In this document: positions 1 through 11,400 of the stretch, piece by piece | Position numbering within the stretch: position 1 is the stretch's first letter | Layout of the letters: every line of letters begins with the position of its first letter | Assembly: GCF_024347595.1 (NCBI RefSeq) | Contig: NZ_AP025506.1 | Coordinates: 2,728,001-2,792,000 of the forward strand | Reading direction: 5' to 3' | Source of the DNA: Vibrio pomeroyi | Lineage (GTDB): Bacteria; Pseudomonadota; Gammaproteobacteria; Enterobacterales; Vibrionaceae | Length of the DNA stretch: 64,000 bases | The notes under the pieces: generated by a model | The model's input: the letters and a program-made list of their open reading frames with translations, nothing else | The model's database searches: none | What the model was told of the DNA's origin: nothing | Made by a program: the position numbers and the translations under genes

Positions 1-965
1 ATTCTGTCGCAGTGCGCTTAGGCCGAGACTATATTCAAATAAGCCTTCATGACCTTGGCGGTCGTGAACTGGCTTTCCAACAGCAAGACCTGAATTATTC
101 AGACCAATCAGACCTTACCCAAGGCTTGGTTAATAATTTGAAGGCTTTCATTGCTGAGCACCAACCAAAGATCGATCAGCTGATTGCTATTGGCGTTACT
201 CTTCCAGGCTTGGTTAACCCAACGACTGGTGTTGTTGAGTACATGCCAAACACAGACATCGATAACCTAGCTTTAAGCGACATTATTCGCGACACATTCC
301 ATGTCGCTTGTTTTGTGGGTAACGATGTTCGCGGAATGGCGCTTGCTGAACACTACTTCGGCGCAAGTAAAGACAGCCAAGACTCTATTTTAGTGAGTGT
401 TCACCGTGGTACCGGCGCAGGTATTATCGTGAATGGTCAGGTTTTCTTAGGTCACAACCGCAACGTAGGTGAGATTGGTCACATCCAAATCGATCCGCTA
501 GGCGAGCAATGCCAATGCGGTAACTTCGGTTGTCTTGAAACCGTAGCAGCAAACCCGGCTATCGTTGAACGAGTTCAAAAGTTGATTAAACAAGGCTATG
601 AGTCTTCTTTAACAGAGCTTGACCGTATTACGATTCAAGATGTGTGTGACCATGCAATCAATGGTGACGAACTGGCGAAACAAAGCTTAGTTCGAGTAGG
701 AAACCAATTAGGTAAGGCGATCGCTATGACGATTAACTTATTTAACCCTCAAAAAGTTATCATCGCGGGTGATATTACGAAGGCACAAGAGATTGTTTTC
801 CCTGCAATTAAGCGCAATGTAGAGAATCAGTCGTTAACGACTTTCCATAGCGGCCTGCCTATTGTAGCATCACAGATCGATAAACATCCTACGATGGGAG
901 CTTTTGCCATGATTAAGCGCGCCATGCTCAACGGTGTGTTGCTGCAGAAGCTTCTCGAAGATTAA
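1..965 (+). CDS. nagC: N-acetylglucosamine repressor NagC (ROK family), 5' end outside window
   Basis: Partial gene: the frame is open to the left edge, so the GTG at 12 is an internal codon and the N-terminal helix-turn-helix is missing. What remains is the ROK sugar-sensing part of a NagC-type repressor. It shows a GTGAG phosphate-type loop, the GHIQIDP motif and the zinc-binding CQCGNFGC segment (about residues 169-176 of the visible part), and it ends in a NagC-like tail. NagC binds GlcNAc-6-phosphate and controls amino-sugar uptake and catabolism genes. Placement before asnB also fits, since enterobacteria carry nagC near asnB. A strong terminator follows. The NagC assignment over another ROK regulator rests on remembered similarity along the whole visible length. 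Confidence 0.9.
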   Translation, partial: SVAVRLGRDYIQISLHDLGGRELAFQQQDLNYSDQSDLTQGLVNNLKAFIAEHQPKIDQLIAIGVTLPGLVNPTTGVVEYMPNTDIDNLALSDIIRDTFHVACFVGNDVRGMALAEHYFGASKDSQDSILVSVHRGTGAGIIVNGQVFLGHNRNVGEIGHIQIDPLGEQCQCGNFGCLETVAANPAIVERVQKLIKQGYESSLTELDRITIQDVCDHAINGDELAKQSLVRVGNQLGKAIAMTINLFNPQKVIIAGDITKAQEIVFPAIKRNVENQSLTTFHSGLPIVASQIDKHPTMGAFAMIKRAMLNGVLLQKLLED

Positions 966-988
966 AGAAAAATAATTCTGATTTTCCG

Positions 989-1023
989 CGGGCCGTGTTT
1001 GTATAAACACGGCCCGTTTTTTT
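989..1023 (+). terminator. Rho-independent terminator of nagC
   Basis: A perfect 12-bp stem (989-1000 with 1005-1016) closes a GTAT loop and is followed by a run of T. It lies 24 bases after the nagC stop codon. Confidence 0.93.
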
Positions 1024-1049
1024 AAGCTAGGGAACTACAACAACAAGTT

Positions 1050-2636
1050 ATGGAACTTATATTAATATCCACTGCGTTTATCGCAGGATTTATTGCTTTA
1101 AAGTGTCACCTTCCCCCATTAGTTGGTTTTTTGGTTGCAGGCTTTGGGCTTTTTGCCTTTGGCTTTGAAACCAACGACACCATCATTACTTTAGCTGACC
1201 TTGGTGTCACACTGCTTCTATTTACTATCGGCTTAAAACTCGACATCAAAACCCTACTCTCTAAAGAGATCTGGGCTGGCGCGACAATCCACAACCTTTT
1301 GTCCACTCTGTTTTTCGCCGCCGCCCTGTTTGGTTTTAAGTTCTTAGGCATTTCATCGTTGGCCGCCATGTCGGTAGAACAGATCGTTCTGCTCGGTTTT
1401 GCTCTTTCCTTCTCAAGTACGGTATTTGCGGTTAAGACTCTGCAAGAGAAAGGTGAGATGAATGCGACTTACGGAACGTTGGCGATTGGTATCTTGGTCA
1501 TGCAGGATATCTTTGCCGTCGTATTCCTAACGGCTTCTACCGGCAAAATACCTGAGTGGTATGCGATTGCTCTGTTTGCCCTGCCTTTATTACGCCCACT
1601 GTTCTACAAGGTGCTCGATTGGGTTGGTCACGGCGAGATGCTGGTTCTGTCCGGCATCTTCTTCGCATTAGTCGTCGGTGCTGGTTTATTCCATTTGGTT
1701 GGTGTGAAACCAGATCTGGGTGCTCTTGTTCTAGGTATGTTACTTGCTGGTCACCCAAAAGCCTCAGAGTTATCAAAATCGCTGTTTAATCTTAAAGAGC
1801 TTTTCCTTGTCTGTTTCTTCTTGAACATTGGTTTGTCAGAGCAACCAACCATTCAAGGCTTTATGCTTGCAATCTTGTTCTTGCTGATGCTGCCAGTGAA
1901 AGGTGTTCTCTACTTCTTGGTGCTCAACCGTTTCAAGTTCCGTGTTCGAACGTCTCTACTCGCCTCATTATCACTGTTTAACTACAGCGAATTTGGCCTC
2001 ATCGTTGGTGGTCTTGCCTTCAAGATGGGTTGGATGTCGGGCGATATCCTAGTTGCGGTAGCCATTGCGGTTTCACTCTCGTTCTTAATCGCTGCACCTT
2101 TAAACCGAGCTGGTCACAAGCTTTATCAGCAGTCAGGTAAATGGCTGAAAGAGCATGCGTCAGAAAAGCTTAATCAACGTGATAAACGAATTGACCCAGG
2201 TCGAGCACAAGTGCTTATTCTTGGTATGGGCCGAATTGGTACTGGTGCTTATGACGAATTACGCTCTCGCTATGGCAAAGTCAGCCTAGGTGTCGAAGTT
2301 CGTGAAGAAGCAGCACACAACCACAGAAGTCATGGCAGAAACGTGATTTCTGGCGACGCGACTGACCCGGACTTCTGGGAACGCATCTTAGATACCGCCA
2401 ATGTAAAATTAGTGATCTTGGCGATGCCTCACCACCAAGGTAACCAAACTGCTTTAGACCAGTTGAAATCTCGAAACTTCAAAGGTCAAATTGCGGCGAT
2501 TGCTGAATATCCGGATCAACTCGAAACGCTCAAAGAAAACGGTGTTGATGCGGCATTTAACATTTATAGCGAAGCCGGTAGTGGTTTTGCTCGTCACGTA
2601 TGTGAACAGTTAAACCCAAACATCAATAAAATCTAA
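1050..2636 (+). CDS. Kef-type cation:proton antiporter with C-terminal NAD-binding (TrkA-N) domain
   Basis: A 528-residue inner-membrane protein of the monovalent cation:proton antiporter-2 family. Residues 1 to about 350 are a series of hydrophobic segments. From about residue 385 there is a cytosolic Rossmann domain with the GMGRIGTG dinucleotide motif, as in KefB/KefC/YbaL proteins. Family members exchange K+ or Na+ for protons and are gated by nucleotides or thiol adducts. Substrate and gating ligand cannot be told from sequence. No KefF/KefG-type ancillary gene lies next to it. The ATG at 1050 directly precedes the first membrane segment, although the ribosome site is weak. It appears to be transcribed alone, between two terminators. 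Confidence 0.85.
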   Translation: MELILISTAFIAGFIALKCHLPPLVGFLVAGFGLFAFGFETNDTIITLADLGVTLLLFTIGLKLDIKTLLSKEIWAGATIHNLLSTLFFAAALFGFKFLGISSLAAMSVEQIVLLGFALSFSSTVFAVKTLQEKGEMNATYGTLAIGILVMQDIFAVVFLTASTGKIPEWYAIALFALPLLRPLFYKVLDWVGHGEMLVLSGIFFALVVGAGLFHLVGVKPDLGALVLGMLLAGHPKASELSKSLFNLKELFLVCFFLNIGLSEQPTIQGFMLAILFLLMLPVKGVLYFLVLNRFKFRVRTSLLASLSLFNYSEFGLIVGGLAFKMGWMSGDILVAVAIAVSLSFLIAAPLNRAGHKLYQQSGKWLKEHASEKLNQRDKRIDPGRAQVLILGMGRIGTGAYDELRSRYGKVSLGVEVREEAAHNHRSHGRNVISGDATDPDFWERILDTANVKLVILAMPHHQGNQTALDQLKSRNFKGQIAAIAEYPDQLETLKENGVDAAFNIYSEAGSGFARHVCEQLNPNINKI

Positions 2637-2658
2637 CCTAAAACGCCCTCTTCAAAGC

Positions 2659-2699
2659 CTCTCAAAATTGCGAATTTTTGCACTTTTGAGAGGTTTTCG
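2659..2699 (+). terminator. Terminator after the Kef-type antiporter gene
   Basis: A 10-bp inverted repeat (2659-2668 with 2685-2694) is followed by TTTTCG. The loop is long (16 bases), so this is a moderate-strength prediction. Confidence 0.65.
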
Positions 2700-2869
2700 T
2701 ATAAAAAACCAACTGCAATTAAATATCAAACACCAAAACCAATCAATAATTAGATAATTTCTAACATAACCCCCTTTATATTATTTTTTTGCTTACATCC
2801 GGTTGCTTTTTTTAGCCAGAATGGCAAATTGAATACAGTTGATTTAGAAATTATTTAAAAGGAAGTTCT

Positions 2870-4540
2870 ATGTGTTCAGTATTTGGCATTCTCGACATTA
2901 AAAGTGATGCCGCAGCACTTCGCCCAATTGCTTTAGAAATGTCTAAAAAGCTTCGTCACCGCGGTCCTGACTGGTCTGGTATTTATGCTGGTGAAAAAGC
3001 AATCCTTGCTCACGAGCGTTTAGCTATCGTTGGTTTAAACAGTGGTGCTCAACCACTATACAGCCAGGATAAAAAGCATATTCTTGCAGTAAACGGCGAA
3101 ATCTATAACCACAAAGAACTTCGTGCACGCTACGAAGACAAGTACCAATTCCAGACAGATTCTGACTGTGAAGTGATTCTTGCGCTGTACCAAGAAATGG
3201 GTGCCGACCTACTAGAAGAACTTAACGGTATTTTCGCCTTCGTTTTATACGATGAAGAGAAAGACGAATACCTAGTAGGCCGTGACCACATCGGTATCAT
3301 CCCGCTTTACCAAGGCTACGATGAACACGGTAACTACTACGTTGCTTCAGAAATGAAAGCACTGGTTCCAGTATGTAAAACAATCAGTGAGTTCCCTCCT
3401 GGTAGCTTCTACTCTTCTAAAGATGCAGAGCCACAACGTTACTACATTCGTGATTGGAACGAATATGCGGCAGTTCAAGGCAACAGCACAAGCAAAGAAG
3501 AACTGACTGAAGCACTAGAAGCAGCGGTTAAACGCCAACTAATGACTGACGTACCTTACGGTGTACTTCTATCGGGTGGTCTAGATTCATCAATTACTTC
3601 AGCAGTAGCGAAACGTTATGCTGCAATGCGTATTGAAGATGATGAGCAATCTGAAGCTTGGTGGCCACAACTGCACTCGTTTGCTGTTGGCTTAGAAGGT
3701 GCGCCAGATCTTATCGCTGCTCGTGAAGTGGCTGACAAGATCGGTACTGTGCACCACGAGATGACGTACACAATTCAGGAAGGCCTAGACGCAATCCGTG
3801 ACGTTATCTACCACATCGAGACTTACGATGTAACGACAATTCGTGCATCAACTCCGATGTACTTGCTAGCTCGTAAGATCAAAGCGATGGGCATCAAAAT
3901 GGTACTTTCAGGTGAAGGTGCGGATGAAATCTTCGGCGGTTACCTGTATTTCCATAAAGCGCCAAACGCTAAAGAGTTCCACGAAGAAACAGTACGTAAA
4001 CTGCTGGCTCTGAACATGTTTGACTGTGCTCGTGCGAACAAATCGTTGGCAGCATGGGGCGTTGAAGGTCGTGTACCATTCTTGGACAAAGAGTTCATCG
4101 ATGTGGCAATGCGTTTGAACCCTGAAGACAAGATGTGTGGTAACGGTAAGATGGAGAAACACATCCTACGTGAGTGTTTTGAAGACTACCTACCAGATTC
4201 AATCGCTTGGCGTCAAAAAGAGCAATTCTCTGACGGCGTTGGCTACGATTGGATTGATACATTGAAGGCAACTGCCGAAGCGAAAGTAACGGATAAGCAA
4301 ATGGAAACAGCTCAGTTCCGTTTCCCTTACAACACGCCAACAACCAAAGAAGGTTACGCTTACCGTGAAATCTTTGAAGAGTTGTTCCCGCTAGAGTCAG
4401 CAGCAGAGTGTGTACCTGGTGGTCCATCTGTGGCTTGTTCATCAGCAAAAGCTATCGAATGGGATGAGTCTTTCCAAAACTGTGTTGACCCATCTGGCCG
4501 TGCAGTACAAGCCGTTCACAACGATGCTTACAACGCTTAA
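2870..4540 (+). CDS. asnB: Asparagine synthetase B (glutamine-hydrolysing)
   Basis: 556 residues, close to the 554 of E. coli AsnB. The enzyme makes asparagine from aspartate, ATP and glutamine in the cytosol. Cys2 (MCSVFGI) becomes the N-terminal nucleophile of the class II glutaminase domain (about 1-190). The synthetase domain carries the PP-loop SGGLDSS at about residue 235, followed by the GEGADEIFGGY segment. The start is fixed by the need for Cys at position 2 and by AAGGAAG just upstream. It has its own AT-rich upstream region of about 170 bases and a terminator behind it. Confidence 0.97.
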   Translation: MCSVFGILDIKSDAAALRPIALEMSKKLRHRGPDWSGIYAGEKAILAHERLAIVGLNSGAQPLYSQDKKHILAVNGEIYNHKELRARYEDKYQFQTDSDCEVILALYQEMGADLLEELNGIFAFVLYDEEKDEYLVGRDHIGIIPLYQGYDEHGNYYVASEMKALVPVCKTISEFPPGSFYSSKDAEPQRYYIRDWNEYAAVQGNSTSKEELTEALEAAVKRQLMTDVPYGVLLSGGLDSSITSAVAKRYAAMRIEDDEQSEAWWPQLHSFAVGLEGAPDLIAAREVADKIGTVHHEMTYTIQEGLDAIRDVIYHIETYDVTTIRASTPMYLLARKIKAMGIKMVLSGEGADEIFGGYLYFHKAPNAKEFHEETVRKLLALNMFDCARANKSLAAWGVEGRVPFLDKEFIDVAMRLNPEDKMCGNGKMEKHILRECFEDYLPDSIAWRQKEQFSDGVGYDWIDTLKATAEAKVTDKQMETAQFRFPYNTPTTKEGYAYREIFEELFPLESAAECVPGGPSVACSSAKAIEWDESFQNCVDPSGRAVQAVHNDAYNA

Positions 4541-4564
4541 AGCGATTGGTAAATTCTAAAGACT

Positions 4565-4595
4565 AAAAAAGGCGCATGATGCGCCTTTTTATTTT
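4565..4595. terminator. Bidirectional terminator between asnB and rfaH
   Basis: The stem GGCGCA/TGCGCC (4571-4576 with 4580-4585) is flanked by A6 on the left and T5 on the right. It can therefore end transcripts from both convergent genes. Confidence 0.9.
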
Positions 4596-4619
4596 TAAGC
4601 CTATTTTTTATTGTTGTAT

Positions 4620-5126
4620 TTATGCGTGAGCTTGCAGTGCTTCGTTCTCAATACTGATAGGAACCACTTGGCTGATCATTTTTACGAGCATGATAGAGCG
4701 AGCTTCACCATCTTTCTGATGGAAAATCGCTTCAATGCCAGCGAACTGGCCACTCTTAATCTTAACCACCTGCCCAGACTCAAACTCAACACAACAATCT
4801 TCAGTTTCGTTACTGCAACACTTCTCAAACTCTTTGAGTTCGAAAACTAAGTCACCTTGGACTTCATGCGGTCTTGCGCCGAACTTAATAAAGTCGACCA
4901 CACCGCGCGTTGAACGAACTGTCGTAAAACTAGGGCCTTGTTCATAGTCAAAGCGAACAAAGATGTAAGACGGGAACAGTGGCTCTTTGACCTGCTTCTC
5001 TTTCCCTCTAACCACCTTTTCGACTTCTATTTGAGGGTAAAAGCACTCTACCCCCTGATTTTCTAGGTGCTGTTGAGCGCGTTTTTGATCACCACGCTTA
5101 CAGTAGAGCAAATACCAACGTTTCAT
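4620..5126 (-). CDS. rfaH: Transcription antitermination protein RfaH
   Basis: RfaH is a NusG paralogue that joins RNA polymerase at ops sites and promotes elongation and translation of long surface-polysaccharide and similar operons. The N-terminus KRWYLLYCKRGDQKRAQQHL and the EPLFPSYIFV segment are diagnostic of the NGN domain. The C-terminal KOW region keeps GIEAIFHQKDGEAR. With the start used here (5126) the protein has 168 residues, against 162 in E. coli. An in-frame ATG at 5138 would add four residues, and neither start has a clear ribosome site. No ops element was noticed in this window, so its targets lie elsewhere. Confidence 0.94.
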   Translation of the reverse strand: MKRWYLLYCKRGDQKRAQQHLENQGVECFYPQIEVEKVVRGKEKQVKEPLFPSYIFVRFDYEQGPSFTTVRSTRGVVDFIKFGARPHEVQGDLVFELKEFEKCCSNETEDCCVEFESGQVVKIKSGQFAGIEAIFHQKDGEARSIMLVKMISQVVPISIENEALQAHA

Positions 5127-5138
5127 TTTACTAGCCAT

Positions 5139-5630
5139 TTTCTATTTTTGGACATTTTACCACAAGCCTAAAACGGTTTAATCACCGTTAATAAAATGAA
5201 GACTGCTAAGCAAGAAATTATGCGTAGCAGACCAACTTATCAACAAAAAGTCATAGGTCTGAAAAGTGGTTAAGCATTGTACAGGGATCATTTGCAGACA
5301 AAAAGGCGCATTCTTGTAAGCGTATGTATGCAAGACCAAATAAAATACACCATACCCTATGAAGATCAAAACGATACAACAAGCCAATGCATTTCACTTT
5401 TATTATTCGGTAATTCTTTTAAAACGCTCACTATGCGTCCAGCTCAAAACTGGAAAATTAGTTTGCAGCACGCATTATCTGGGTGACATTGCATAGAAAA
5501 CCCCTTATTTTCATAAGCTTATAAAAAATTAGTTATCGTAACCATAAAAGACGCCTATTGCAGATGGTTATTCCACTCTGTATACATAAGTGACTATAAA
5601 ATCTTTTAATACCTAAAATTAGTAAAACTT
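5139..5630. other. Intergenic region between divergent rfaH and the POT transporter gene
   Basis: About 490 bases upstream of both genes. Apart from presumed promoters at each end I see no convincing ORF, hairpin or operator. The short open frames here have no coding character. Confidence 0.6.
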
Positions 5631-7025
5631 ATGCCAAGCACTCACAACATCTTTGGCCACCCTAGAGGCCTATTTCTACTATTTAGCACAGAGCTATGGG
5701 AACGTTTCTCCTACTATGCAATGCGTGCAATTCTTGTTTTATTCTTAACTGATACCACCCTTAATGGTGGCCTTGGTTGGTCAACAAAAGACGCACTCGA
5801 TCTCTACGGGATCTACACCGGTTTAGTCTACATCACACCATTAATTGGTGGCTGGATTGCCGATAACTACCTAGGACAACGTAAATCGATCCTGATTGGT
5901 GGTGTATTAATGGCTCTAGGCCAATTCACACTTGCCCTACCTAACGGTTTTATTGGCTTAGACCAAGTCAACGCTCTGTACCTTGGTTTAGCACTGCTTA
6001 TCAGTGGTAACGGTATGTTTAAGCCAAACATCTCGACCATGGTTGGCGACTTGTATCAAGAAGGTGACAACCGCCGTGATGGTGCTTTCACCATTTTCTA
6101 CATGGGCATCAACTTAGGCGCACTACTTGGTGGCTTGATTTCGGGTGCAGCAGTAGATTCATTCGGTTGGAAAGCAGGCTTCTTGGCTGCTGGTATCGGT
6201 ATGGTTATTAGCTTGATCATGCAAATGACGATGGCTCAATCTTGGTTAGGCAACATCGGCTCTGTACCTGCGGCTGCTCGAGCAAAAGAGCTGAACAAAT
6301 CGAAAGAGAAAGCGCCACTGACTAAAGAAGAATTCGACAGACTAAAAGTTATTCTGATTATGGGTCTGTTCGTAATCGTTTTCTGGGCTGGCTTTGAACA
6401 AGCTGGCGGCCTAATGAACATCTACACTCAACAATATACTGACCGTATGATTGGTGGTTTTGAAGTTCCAGCAGCTTGGTTCCAATCTCTAAACCCATTC
6501 TTCATCATTACACTTGCACCGATCATCGCTGCGTTTTGGGTGAAACTAGGTAAGCGTGAACCAAACTCACCGGTTAAGTTTGCGATGGCGTTGTTCTTCT
6601 TAGCACTTGGCTTTGTGTGCATGATGGGCGCGGTAATGGAGCAAGGTGGCGACCTAACAGTGAAAACATCGATGTTATGGCTAGTGGGTGCATTCTTCTT
6701 CCATACTCTTGGTGAGCTTTGTCTATCGCCTATTGGCCTGTCGTTGGTCACCAAGCTAGCTCCACTTCGTTTAGCATCACTAATGATGGGTGCTTGGTTC
6801 GGCTTCAATGCGGTTGCAAACTACGTCGCAGGCCTAGTGGGTTCTCACGTTGGTGAGCTTGGCGCAATGTCTATCTTCGGTGGTATCGCGATTACAGCAA
6901 CAATTAGTGGCGTATTACTACTTCTTTGTGCGGGCAAGCTTGTATCATGGATGCACGGTGTAGAAACCAACATGACGCTTGAAGCAGAGCCAAAAGCTGA
7001 GACAGCAGAAACCTCTGTGGCTTAA
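5631..7025 (+). CDS. POT-family di-/tripeptide:proton symporter (DtpA/TppB type)
   Basis: A 464-residue inner-membrane transporter of the proton-dependent oligopeptide (PTR2/POT) family, which brings in di- and tripeptides with protons. The first helix carries the family motif ELWERFSYYAMRA (about residues 20-32), needed for proton coupling. The DNYLGQRKSI loop and the GNGMFKPNISTMVGDLY signature follow at about residues 82 and 125. Multiple hydrophobic segments cover the rest, with a polar loop at about 215-235. It is somewhat shorter than the roughly 490-500 residues of enterobacterial DtpA, mostly at the C-terminus. It is a single gene with its own terminator. The exact DtpA/B/C paralogue is not decided. 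Confidence 0.9.
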   Translation: MPSTHNIFGHPRGLFLLFSTELWERFSYYAMRAILVLFLTDTTLNGGLGWSTKDALDLYGIYTGLVYITPLIGGWIADNYLGQRKSILIGGVLMALGQFTLALPNGFIGLDQVNALYLGLALLISGNGMFKPNISTMVGDLYQEGDNRRDGAFTIFYMGINLGALLGGLISGAAVDSFGWKAGFLAAGIGMVISLIMQMTMAQSWLGNIGSVPAAARAKELNKSKEKAPLTKEEFDRLKVILIMGLFVIVFWAGFEQAGGLMNIYTQQYTDRMIGGFEVPAAWFQSLNPFFIITLAPIIAAFWVKLGKREPNSPVKFAMALFFLALGFVCMMGAVMEQGGDLTVKTSMLWLVGAFFFHTLGELCLSPIGLSLVTKLAPLRLASLMMGAWFGFNAVANYVAGLVGSHVGELGAMSIFGGIAITATISGVLLLLCAGKLVSWMHGVETNMTLEAEPKAETAETSVA

Positions 7026-7060
7026 TATCTAGATCTATTTCAAGAAGAAACATCAAGATC

Positions 7061-7092
7061 AAAAAGGGCTGCTCAATGAGCAGCCCTTTTGT
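7061..7092. terminator. Bidirectional terminator between POT transporter and hemH
   Basis: The inverted repeat 7062-7075 / 7077-7090 has flanking A and T runs, placed between two convergent stop codons. Confidence 0.92.
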
Positions 7093-7115
7093 TATCTATT
7101 CAATCGACACATCAA

Positions 7116-8078
7116 TTAGCGATGAAGTGCTACCAGTTCAGCCATCATGTCGATATGCGAGTCTCTATCGTTAAGACACATAATATAGCTAAAGTCTGAG
7201 CCACCAGCTTCGATGAAAGTCTCTTTACACTGGTCTGAAATCTCTTCCAATGTTTCCAAGCAATCCACCGAGAATGCAGGAGCCATGATATCAATCTTCT
7301 TAATACCTTTTCCTGGCAGGGATTCTAGCGTCTCGTCTGTGTAAGGCTTCAACCACTCCTCTCGACCAAATCGAGATTGGTAGGTCATAGTGATGTCTTC
7401 TTCAGATAAACCTAGCTCTGCTGCAAGGAGTTTTGTCGTTGCTTCACAATGCTGTGGGTAGATATCGCCTTCATCAGCTAAGCGCTTCGGAATGCCATGG
7501 AACGAACAAACCAAGTGATCGGCTTTGCCATTTTGATCCCAATGGCTGCGAACGCTTTCAGCCAGTGCTTTGGCATAGCTCGGATGTGAGTAGTAATCAC
7601 GAATAAAGCGATAGCTTGGAATTACAGGCATCTGCTTAAAAGCTTTAGTTAAGCCATCAGAAACGGCGGCTGTCGTTGTGCCTGAGTACTGAGGGTATAA
7701 AGGTAATACGATAATGTCTTCTACGCCCTGCTCCATCAGTTGTTCGATACCCGTCTTAAGGCTTGGGTTACCATAGGTCATTCCCAATGCAACCGGCATC
7801 TCTAATTTTTTCTCTAGCTTTTCCGCTTGTCTTTGCGAGTAAACAAGCAGTGGTGAGCCATCATCCATCCAAACCGACTGATACAGCTTTGCCACCTTAG
7901 GCGAGCGAATAGGAAGAATCACCCCATGCAGAATAGGACACCAAAGCCAACGAGTTAGGTTTACTACTCGCTTGTCGTGCAAGAACTCACTCAAAAATCG
8001 ACGAACGCCAGCTGGGGTCGCAGAATCTGGCGTACCTAAGTTCACCAGTAAAACGCCCTGCTTTTTATTATTTTCCAT
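7116..8078 (-). CDS. hemH: Ferrochelatase
   Basis: 320 residues, the usual length. It inserts Fe2+ into protoporphyrin IX as the last step of haem synthesis, at the inner face of the cytoplasmic membrane. The start [10 protein letters not shown] is typical, and the active-site histidine lies in SFHGIPKR at residue 194. The [14 protein letters not shown] motif near residue 270 is the conserved C-terminal signature. It lies downstream of adk in the same direction, the conserved htpG-adk-hemH order of E. coli, but an adk terminator separates the two here, so hemH probably has its own promoter in 8079-8290. Confidence 0.97.
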   Translation of the reverse strand: MENNKKQGVLLVNLGTPDSATPAGVRRFLSEFLHDKRVVNLTRWLWCPILHGVILPIRSPKVAKLYQSVWMDDGSPLLVYSQRQAEKLEKKLEMPVALGMTYGNPSLKTGIEQLMEQGVEDIIVLPLYPQYSGTTTAAVSDGLTKAFKQMPVIPSYRFIRDYYSHPSYAKALAESVRSHWDQNGKADHLVCSFHGIPKRLADEGDIYPQHCEATTKLLAAELGLSEEDITMTYQSRFGREEWLKPYTDETLESLPGKGIKKIDIMAPAFSVDCLETLEEISDQCKETFIEAGGSDFSYIMCLNDRDSHIDMMAELVALHR

Positions 8079-8293
8079 AGATACCTGAGACCAATATGTG
8101 TTTTTCTGGAAAGTAATATACTAATCTGCATAAGTTTAAGATCATTGCTTCCCACTAAATGTCTGAATAATCATTCTTTAAATGGGATATCACAATATCT
8201 ACTCTCGATTGTGAGCCACCTTCATCGAAAACGGTTTCGTCTTGAATGATGTGCAATCAAATTATCTAGATTGGTATCGTACTAAAAATTGAA

Positions 8294-8323
8294 ACAAAAA
8301 AAGCGACCCTTAAGGTCGCTTCC
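8294..8323 (-). terminator. Terminator of adk
   Basis: AAGCGACC (8301-8308) pairs with GGTCGCTT (8314-8321). On the minus strand the stem is followed by a run of seven T. Confidence 0.88.
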
Positions 8324-8357
8324 AATATATCAAATTCTAAAACTGGCTGTTAGCCAA

Positions 8358-9390
<1,033 letters not shown>

Positions 9391-11295
9391 CTAACGCTTT
9401 GTCAGTAGCTCGTTGATTGCACCCAAGAATTGTGACGGATCTTCCATTGAGCCTTTTTCAGCCAGCATCGCTTGACCAAGTAGCAACTCAACCCAACGAC
9501 CAAACGCTTGCTCGTCTGCTTCGTCAGCCATCTGTTTAACCAGTGCGTGCTCAGGGTTAATCTCGAAGATGTACTTCACTTCAGGTGCCGCTTGACCTGC
9601 AGCTTCAAGAAGCTTAGCCATTTGCGTACCCATTTCGAAGTCGTCAGTTACAACAACAGCCGGTGTTGTTGCTAGCTTGAATGTGGTGCGAACTTCTTTA
9701 ACACGACCACCTAGGTAAGATTGAGTACGCTCTACAACAGACTTGAACTCTTCTTCAGTCTCTTTTTGCTTCTCTTTCTCTTCTTCACCTTCAAACTTGC
9801 TTAAGTTTAAGCCCGCTTTTGTGATCGATTGAAACTGCTTACCATCAAAGTCAGTTAGGTAGTTCATTACGTACTCATCAATGCGATCGTACATTAGAAC
9901 CACTTCAATACCTTTTGCTTTGAACTGCTCCAAGTGCGGGCTGTTTTTAGCGGCAGCGTAGCTATCTGCTGTTAGGTAATAGATCTTATCTTGGCCTTCT
10001 TTCATGCGCTCAACGTAAGATTCTAGGCTGATAGTTTGCTCAGCAGAATCCACTTCCGTTGATGAGAAGCGTAGTAGACCCGCGATCTTCTCTTTGTTCG
10101 CCATGTCTTCAGCTGGGCCTTCTTTCATAACTAGGCCAAACTCTTTCCAAAACTCTAGGTACTTGTCGTTGTCGTTCTTCGCCATGCGCTCAAGCATAGT
10201 TAGTACACGCTTAGTACATGCGCCACGAAGAGACTGAGTCACCTTGTTATCTTGAAGAATTTCACGCGACACGTTCAGAGGCAGATCATTTGAATCAATC
10301 AAGCCGCGAACGAAACGCATGTAAGATGGCATGAACTGTTCAGCATCGTCCATGATGAATACACGCTGTACATAAAGCTTTAAGCCGCTCTTATGGTCAC
10401 GGTTCATCATATCCCAAGGTGCTTTCGCTGGGATGTAAAGCAGGCTTGTGTAGTCGTTCTTACCTTCAACCTTGTTGTGGCTCCACGTTAGTGGATCAGC
10501 GAAATCGTGAGATACGTGCTTGTAGAACTCTTGGTACTCTTCTTTCTCGATATCAGATTTGTTACGAGTCCAAAGCGCTTGCGCCTTGTTAATCTGTTCC
10601 CAATGCTTCTCTTCGGTGTCTTTACCTTCGTCATCTTTCACTGCTGTGAAGATAGAAACAGGAATGCCGATGTGATCAGAGTACTTACCAATCACTTCAC
10701 GCAGACGCCATTCGTTTAAGAACTCTTTACCGTCTTCACGCATATGAAGAATGATGTCAGTACCGCGAGATTCTTTGGTGATGTCCTCGATGGTGTAATC
10801 GCCTTCGCCAGCAGAGTGCCATTGAACGGCTTCATTGTTTGCTAGGCCAGCTGCACGAGTGCGAACGGTTACCGCGTCCGCAACGATGAATGCTGAGTAG
10901 AAACCAACACCAAATTGACCAATCAATTGAGAGTCTTTGCTTTGGTCTTCAGACAGTTTTGAGAAGAAGTCTGCAGTGCCTGATTTAGCAATCGTACCTA
11001 AATGCTCAATAACGTTGTCACGGCTCATGCCGATACCGTTATCAGAAATCGTTAAGGTATTTGCTTCAGCATTGAATGAAAGTTTTACACCTAAATCAGC
11101 ATCACCTTGGTAAAGGTCACCATTAGATAGGGCTTGGAAACGAAGCTTGTCAGCCGCGTCAGATGCGTTAGAGATCAGCTCACGTAAGAAGATTTCTTTA
11201 TTTGAATACAGTGAGTGAATCATTAGATGAAGTAGTTGTTTTACTTCAGATTGAAAGCCACGAGTCTCTTTATTTTGCGTTGCCGTTTCGCTCAT
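9391..11295 (-). CDS. htpG: Chaperone protein HtpG (Hsp90)
   Basis: 634 residues, the usual bacterial Hsp90 length (E. coli 624). It is an ATP-dependent cytosolic chaperone. The N-terminal ATPase domain shows [22 protein letters not shown] and [11 protein letters not shown] (about residues 28-120). Middle and C-terminal dimer domains follow. The start [17 protein letters not shown] is chosen over the upstream in-frame extension because it matches family N-termini and has GGAG upstream. Transcription probably starts from the sigma-32-type promoter at 11374-11400. It is divergent from toxR, an arrangement known in other vibrios. Confidence 0.97.
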   Translation of the reverse strand: MSETATQNKETRGFQSEVKQLLHLMIHSLYSNKEIFLRELISNASDAADKLRFQALSNGDLYQGDADLGVKLSFNAEANTLTISDNGIGMSRDNVIEHLGTIAKSGTADFFSKLSEDQSKDSQLIGQFGVGFYSAFIVADAVTVRTRAAGLANNEAVQWHSAGEGDYTIEDITKESRGTDIILHMREDGKEFLNEWRLREVIGKYSDHIGIPVSIFTAVKDDEGKDTEEKHWEQINKAQALWTRNKSDIEKEEYQEFYKHVSHDFADPLTWSHNKVEGKNDYTSLLYIPAKAPWDMMNRDHKSGLKLYVQRVFIMDDAEQFMPSYMRFVRGLIDSNDLPLNVSREILQDNKVTQSLRGACTKRVLTMLERMAKNDNDKYLEFWKEFGLVMKEGPAEDMANKEKIAGLLRFSSTEVDSAEQTISLESYVERMKEGQDKIYYLTADSYAAAKNSPHLEQFKAKGIEVVLMYDRIDEYVMNYLTDFDGKQFQSITKAGLNLSKFEGEEEKEKQKETEEEFKSVVERTQSYLGGRVKEVRTTFKLATTPAVVVTDDFEMGTQMAKLLEAAGQAAPEVKYIFEINPEHALVKQMADEADEQAFGRWVELLLGQAMLAEKGSMEDPSQFLGAINELLTKR

Positions 11296-11373
11296 TTTTA
11301 CTCCAAAACATCTATACTTTATGTTGAATAACCATAGGGGCGTAACACTTGATGCCACTCTTATGTTCATTAA

Positions 11374-11400
11374 CATGAGGATGACAAATGTAAATTCAAG
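11374..11400 (-). promoter_or_regulatory. Sigma-32 (heat-shock) promoter of htpG
   Basis: On the minus strand: CTTGAAT (11400-11394), a 13-base spacer, then CCTCATG (11380-11374). The sigma-32 consensus is CTTGAAA, 13-15 bases, then CCCCATNT. This puts the transcript start about 70 bases before the htpG ATG. The site is read directly; its use under heat shock is inferred from the consensus and the gene's role. Confidence 0.82.

Noticed and set aside
4095..4448. 117-residue open frame on the minus strand inside asnB
   Set aside because: Shadow of a well-conserved gene; no ribosome site and no family similarity. The same applies to 6428-6808, 32577-33008 and 40866-41369.
5277..5486. Short open frames in the rfaH / POT transporter gap
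   Set aside because: No ribosome site, random-looking composition, overlapping frames on both strands.
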